Assembly (NCBI GenBank): GCA_027596195.1
Contig: JADGJG010000373.1
Coordinates: forward strand, 1 to 22,091
Length of the DNA: 22,091 bases
Source of the DNA: Podochytrium sp. JEL0797
Lineage: Eukaryota > Chytridiomycota > Chytridiomycetes > Chytridiales > Chytriomycetaceae
Direction: 5' to 3'
Part shown: one piece after another, positions 17,674-22,091 of the stretch
Position numbering within the stretch: position 1 is the stretch's first letter
Layout of the letters: every line of letters begins with the position of its first letter
Translations under genes and position numbers: made by a program
The notes under the pieces: generated by a model
Database searches by the model: none
Seen by the model: the letters and a program-made list of their open reading frames with translations, nothing else
Told to the model about the DNA's origin: nothing

Positions 17674-20309
17674 GCTGGAACGTACCCCTCTTCCACCACC
17701 TCCTCCTCGTCTTCGTACTCCTCAAGCCCATCACCCGCATCTCCAACTCCACCTGCAGCAGCCGCGAAACCACCGGGTGCACCTCCCCAAACATCCATGT
17801 TGCCATCATCATCATCGCTGCTGTCACTCTCCGTTTCATCACTACTCTCCTCGTGGCCAGCATTCGCGTTATCCCCAACGACCTCTCCATCTTCCTCGTC
17901 CGAATCGACAACCTCGCCAGCCAGGCCTGCATTTTCGTCGCCATCAGCTTCCTCTTGTTCAGGTTCCTCATTCTCAGACACCGCAACTGCCCCACCATCT
18001 GCAAAAGGAATATCCAAAGCCGCACCTGCATCCAAATCCGCACCATCAACGCTCATGTCGTCTCCTTCAACCTCAGAAACAGACTCGCCTCCTCCAATCT
18101 GGTCCTCTTCTACGACGAATGCATCCGTCATATCCGCATCATCGCCATGTTCGTGTTCGTCGACCGCAACACCACCCACTTGGGGAACGGGAACCTCCAA
18201 AACCACGCGACTCTCAAACGCGGCGCGCTCGTTGGCGAGGTGGAATTGGCTGTTTATCATTTGGATTTGGGAGGCGGCGAGTGACTGACGGGCTTCGTGG
18301 ATGCTGCGCCATGTGGAGTTCCACCAGGAGACTTGCTGACCAAGATCCGCAACTCGTGAACGAAGGCGCTAAATCTCTGAATCCTTGAGGGCAGATTCGA
18401 TCGCGGCTGCTTTGAGACGCTCCTCACGCGTGAATCCGCCATTCCAAACGGTGTTCACCAAGTCAAGAGGACCCATTCCAGAGGTACCGGCCAGACGCTC
18501 AAGTTCACGGAACGCCATGGTCGCCTCAGTCTCTTTGTTGGCAACAGCCTGGACGCTGACTTCGCAACATGCATGGACACTCGAGCGTTCCAGCTCATGG
18601 CGGGCAGTCTCCAAATCTTTCTCGAGCACAGCACGTTCCGCGTTGAAGTCAGCGCTCAACTGAGAAATCTTGGCATTCCACTCAGTCAACCCAAGCTCGC
18701 GCGTAGCCTTCGTGTCACGTTCATGTGCAGATCGACTCGAGTTCAGGGCTGCCAATCCGCGTGCACGTTCAGTTTGGAGCTCGCTTTCAAATGCGTCAGT
18801 GAGTTCTTGGTTCTCGTCACGGCCGCGTCCATTTCGTCCTGTGCGAGACGACGCGCATTCTCCAAATCACTCTTCAGCGCAGCACGTTCAGCGTTGAACT
18901 CGCAGGTCAGTTGAGAAATCTTCTCCTGCGATTCCTTCAACACGCGTTCGCGCACGGCCTCCATGTCACGTTCATGGGCCAACACAGTCGACTTCATGGC
19001 ATCCGATGCGCGTTCGCGCTCCGTTTGGAGCTCGAGTCCAAAAGCGTCGGTGAGTTCCATGTGAAGGCTCGCCAAGGACGCGTTAAGTTCGTCTTGAGCG
19101 CGGCCACGTTCCGTCTCGAAGTCCGAAACGAGGTCAATATTCCTCATCTCGAGATTCCCAACCATGCCCTCGAGGACCTTGATTTTTTCGTGGGCTGAGC
19201 GGGAGATGTCCAATCCGCGTTCGCGCTGCGCTTGGAGTTCGCGATGATAGGCGTCCATAAGCTCCATGCGGAGACTCGCCAAAGCCACATCATATTCGCT
19301 TTGCGCGCGACGGCGCTCCGCCTCAAAGCCCGAAATAAACGACGCCTTCTCAGTCTCGAGCTTCTTAATCACACCCTCGCGGGCCTTGATGTTGTCCTTG
19401 ACAGAGAGGGCGGTGGCGGCGTCGAAACGGTGGATTTCCAGCTTGGAGCTGACATCAAGAACCTGCGACAACGCTTTCTGCAGCTGCATCTCGAGTTCCG
19501 TGATACGTTTCGAGTTGCGAGCAGCGGTAGTACTCCATTTGTCGCGCAACATTTGCGCACGTTGAATCACTGAGGCATGGTCGAGACTGGGTGCGTAAAG
19601 GAGGGAGCGAAGGCGGGACACGTCGGCTCTGAGGCTATTGGCCTCGTCTTCGTGGGTGCGGGTGGTAGCGAGACCCTTTGAGTGAATGGCGTCGAGTTCG
19701 GATTGTAGGGCGGCGACTTGGGCCTCTGAATTGGCCCTGCACTGAGCAAACCCCATCTTTCTTTCCTCTGGAGTTGAATAAAAGGAGAATGGAATCAGTT
19801 TCGATTCAAAAAGTGGAAACAGACAACGCGCCAACAATCTCACCAATCTCTTTCTCACACGCATCCACTCGCTCCTTCAGCCCTCTCACTTCTAAATCCG
19901 CAGCCAGCTTCGACGACTGCGCCTCTTCTTGTTCGCGCGTCAAATCCGCCAAGGCCGCATCCTTCGTCGCATCGGCTTCCGCCACCATCTCCAACGCCCT
20001 TTTCAATCCCAAACGCAACGGACTCACAATACTCTTCAGCTCTTCGGCCATTTGCTTCCCCAACCCCAACTCCGTCAGCACCTCTTCCAAATCCACCACC
20101 GACACCACAATCCCGTCCGTACCACAACGCCCTCCATCCCCATCCGCCAACAATCCGCAGCCCACGAGAGAGAATAAGGCGCCAGAAAACATGGCGATGA
20201 CGAGCACCGCCAACAAGACATCCGAAAGAAACGCAAACGACGTAGCAACCGAGGTTGCGAGAACGATGGTGCCGAAAACGGCGAACGCAATGAAAGCAAG
20301 TACAGCAAT
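17652..20309 (-). CDS. Membrane-anchored repeat coiled-coil protein with acidic tail (interrupted), copy 2
   Basis: Second copy of the gene at 8687-11344. Landmarks are the hydrophobic helices at about 20309-20150, the intron near 19820-19766, the coiled coil 19765-18380, the frame step at 18801-18815, the nominal stop of the first frame at 18743-18745, TAG at 18369-18371 and the acidic tail ending at 17652. Both breaks occur at the same bases as in copy 1. Either the mutations came before the duplication, or both copies derive from one consensus sequence that carries the same errors. Neither copy supplies an intact version. Confidence 0.72.
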
Positions 20310-20626
20310 CTAAATACAGTACGAGAAATTGAAATAAGCAAACAGCCGGAAAAGTTGAGGAAAAACGAGTAACGGCGCGTTCAATGTGGGTGTCAAATTT
20401 TGCGAAACGGGGGCTTGACGCGGCTCGAGACAAGGACGCATAGGATGGGTCCCAAGCAAGCCGAATGCAGTAGAATCTGGGCTCCACGGACTCTTATCGC
20501 TGAGCCATCCGCCGCAAACAAAAACGACCTGTCAAGTCAAAACAAATCCATTTCCAGCTGCGGCTCACTAGCCAAGGTCAATGCTCACAGTTCCGGCTTG
20601 ATGCGATAAACACGACACGTGGGGAT

Positions 20627-21568
20627 ATGGGGATGTGGGGGATGGAAGCCACGGGGCAAATGAGGGGAATCACGCACCATTTTCGGAAAGTTGAAAATCC
20701 ACTTTTTTTCGTTCACCCGGCTCGCTTTAAGCGCATCGCACCGCCCTCTCAGCGTAGAGAGTCGAGAGTGGGAGAGAGGAGGAGAGACAGGAGTCTCGGA
20801 TGCCTGGTGACGAAAGGATCACCAGGCATCGAAGGCTCCTCTTTCTCCTCCTCGCTTCCCCTCCAGGCTCCCCCGCCAACTCCTCTACTCGCACCACTCA
20901 ACCCTGTTTTGATAGCACAGAATCAACGGCAAGCACCCAGCTCTTCATCCGGTGTCGGATTTCCTGGTTCGCACAGCGTGGTGAGAAACCACCCCTTGAA
21001 ACACCGCATCGATATCGCGAGACGGGAACAGCAACGAGAGACCGATTATCACCGTGGGAAGGTGAGGGGTGATGGGTCGGGACTTTGGGTGCAACATCGG
21101 GTGTCTCGCCCATGTCTCGCTAACTGAAACATCCACCACAGCCAGGTAGATCGCTTGGGCCTTAAATCAGTCGTCGTATTCCAACACGTCCAACACGTCC
21201 AAAACGAACCTATTCGTGCGATTAACGAAATGCCCGCGTTTGCTTCGAAACTGGAAACCCCACCGACCACTTCTGATGGAATCAAACCCTTGGAGAAACC
21301 TCGAACGCGAAAACAAGGTCACGACAACAAGATTATTCGCGGATATTCGCAGAACGGAAGGGAGAATCGACAAGGACGCCAGATGTTCGCTAAGAATCGA
21401 CTCGAATTCCACTTGGCCAAATTTGCCGACGCCCGATCGAACCAACGCACGCAAAGCGTAGAGTTTTTTGTATTTCAATTGGTCTGTTTGTATCCAATCG
21501 GATGGTGCGTAAGGTTTGGCTCTGGCGGCAGGGGGGTTTGCGAGTCAGGTTGGCAATTCAATTCGTGA
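20627..21568 (+). CDS. Hypothetical 285-residue basic protein, copy 2
   Basis: Exons 20627-21061 and 21146-21568, with the 84-nt intron at 21062-21145. Identical to the model at 11662-12603. Confidence 0.4.
20799..20830. repeat. Perfect 12-bp inverted repeat, copy 2
   Basis: GATGCCTGGTGA and TCACCAGGCATC around the same 8-nt loop as at 11834-11865. Confidence 0.8.
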
Positions 21569-21962
21569 CTCCCTTTTGTCATATGAAACAGCGGGTACTC
21601 ACCCCAGCTCAGATTGGGTGATTAAATCTGATATGTTGTAGTGAAGGAGAGGAGAGCGCCGCGGGTGGGAGGGAATTGTACTTCAATTTGGATGACATTT
21701 GGGGCGTTTGGAGGTGAGTTATGACCGTCGGGAGCGCAGATAAATCAGGGCAAACTGGAGAAATACGGGATCAGGATTGTGCAGGCTCAGATAGAAGTTC
21801 AGTGAGCAGGACGAAAGGCGTTCGATTGTGTCGAAAATCCATTGTTCGAAATCAAATCTGAGGGAGGAACGGGAAGGAGGGAGCGGGACCGCCGACCGGC
21901 ATATCACTTTCCCAGGTTTTTGTTATATTTTAATCGCCCGCATTCGTTTGAAACGCGTCTGA
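21569..21962. other. Region with no recognised gene, copy 2
   Basis: Counterpart of 12604-12997, with the same single 62-codon minus-strand frame (21907-21719) and no motif. Confidence 0.5.
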
Positions 21963-22045
21963 ATGGAGGGCGGGGCGGGGGGGGGGGGGGGGGGGGGTGG
22001 TTGTGGTGGGCCGGGCCCCCCCCCCGCGTGGGGGGGGTGTGCCGG
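21963..22045. repeat. Extreme G/C homopolymer tract (G21, C10, G8), copy 2
   Basis: G21 at 21977-21997, C10 at 22016-22025 and G8 at 22030-22037. Every run length equals that in copy 1. The tract ends 46 bp before the end of the window. Confidence 0.8.
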
Positions 22046-22091
22046 ACCAATCCCATCCAGCCCCAAAAGCCACGGAGGGTTTTGTTTTGTG

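Larger units (their letters stand above)
13127..22091. repeat. 8965-bp tandem unit, copy 2
   Basis: This is an exact head-to-tail repeat of 4162-13126 as far as I compared it, ending on the last base of the window (GGTTTTGTTTTGTG). No sequence beyond the second unit is present, so the right-hand edge of the array and the real copy number are unknown. Confidence 0.95.

Noticed and set aside
4162..22091. The unit as a transposon, retroelement or circular virus
   Set aside because: I see no reverse transcriptase, integrase, transposase, replication initiator or capsid motif, and no terminal repeats. The join to a unique flank also argues against a free circle, although an excised circle cannot be excluded.

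Overview
The window looks like eukaryotic nuclear DNA, most likely from a fungus or fungus-like protist. There is no dense bacterial gene layout and there are no Shine-Dalgarno-led operons. Reading frames are short and broken by short spliceosomal introns (about 44-150 nt) with GT...AG ends and CTAAT, CTAAC or CTGAT branch motifs. Base composition is near 50% GC. I cannot name the species. I see no rRNA or tRNA gene, no reverse transcriptase or transposase, no CRISPR array and no telomere repeat.

The dominant fact is structural. Positions 1-4161 are single-copy. Positions 4162-13126 (8965 bp) are then repeated head to tail at 13127-22091. Every reading frame I compared recurs at +8965 with the same translation. 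Even a 21-G homopolymer and a 10-C homopolymer have the same length in both copies. The window stops on the last base of the second copy. This is either a very young tandem array (a 9-kb macrosatellite) or an assembly-graph loop walked twice. The data fit both, and the exact end at a unit boundary makes the artefact reading serious.

One gene per unit is well supported. It lies on the minus strand (8687 to 11344; 17652 to 20309) and would encode roughly 870 residues: two hydrophobic N-terminal helices, a long coiled coil built from a degenerate repeat of about 70-85 residues, and an Asp/Glu-rich tail. Its frame is broken by an out-of-frame step inside one repeat and by an in-frame TAG, both shared by the two copies. 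Less certain models in each unit are: a minus-strand gene whose last exon crosses the unit boundary; a three-exon Cys/Trp-rich plus-strand ORF (4741-5430); a two-exon basic, Gln/Arg/Lys-rich plus-strand ORF (11662-12603); and several small minus-strand ORFs between 5.4 and 7.1 kb. The unit ends in an extreme G/C tract (about 12998-13080).

The left flank holds only weak coding candidates, some of which look split by one-base slips, plus a purine-rich AGAGAGTAGCAG-type tract. No pathway or operon can be assembled from this window. Apart from the coiled-coil protein I could assign no architecture, and I recognise no named family.
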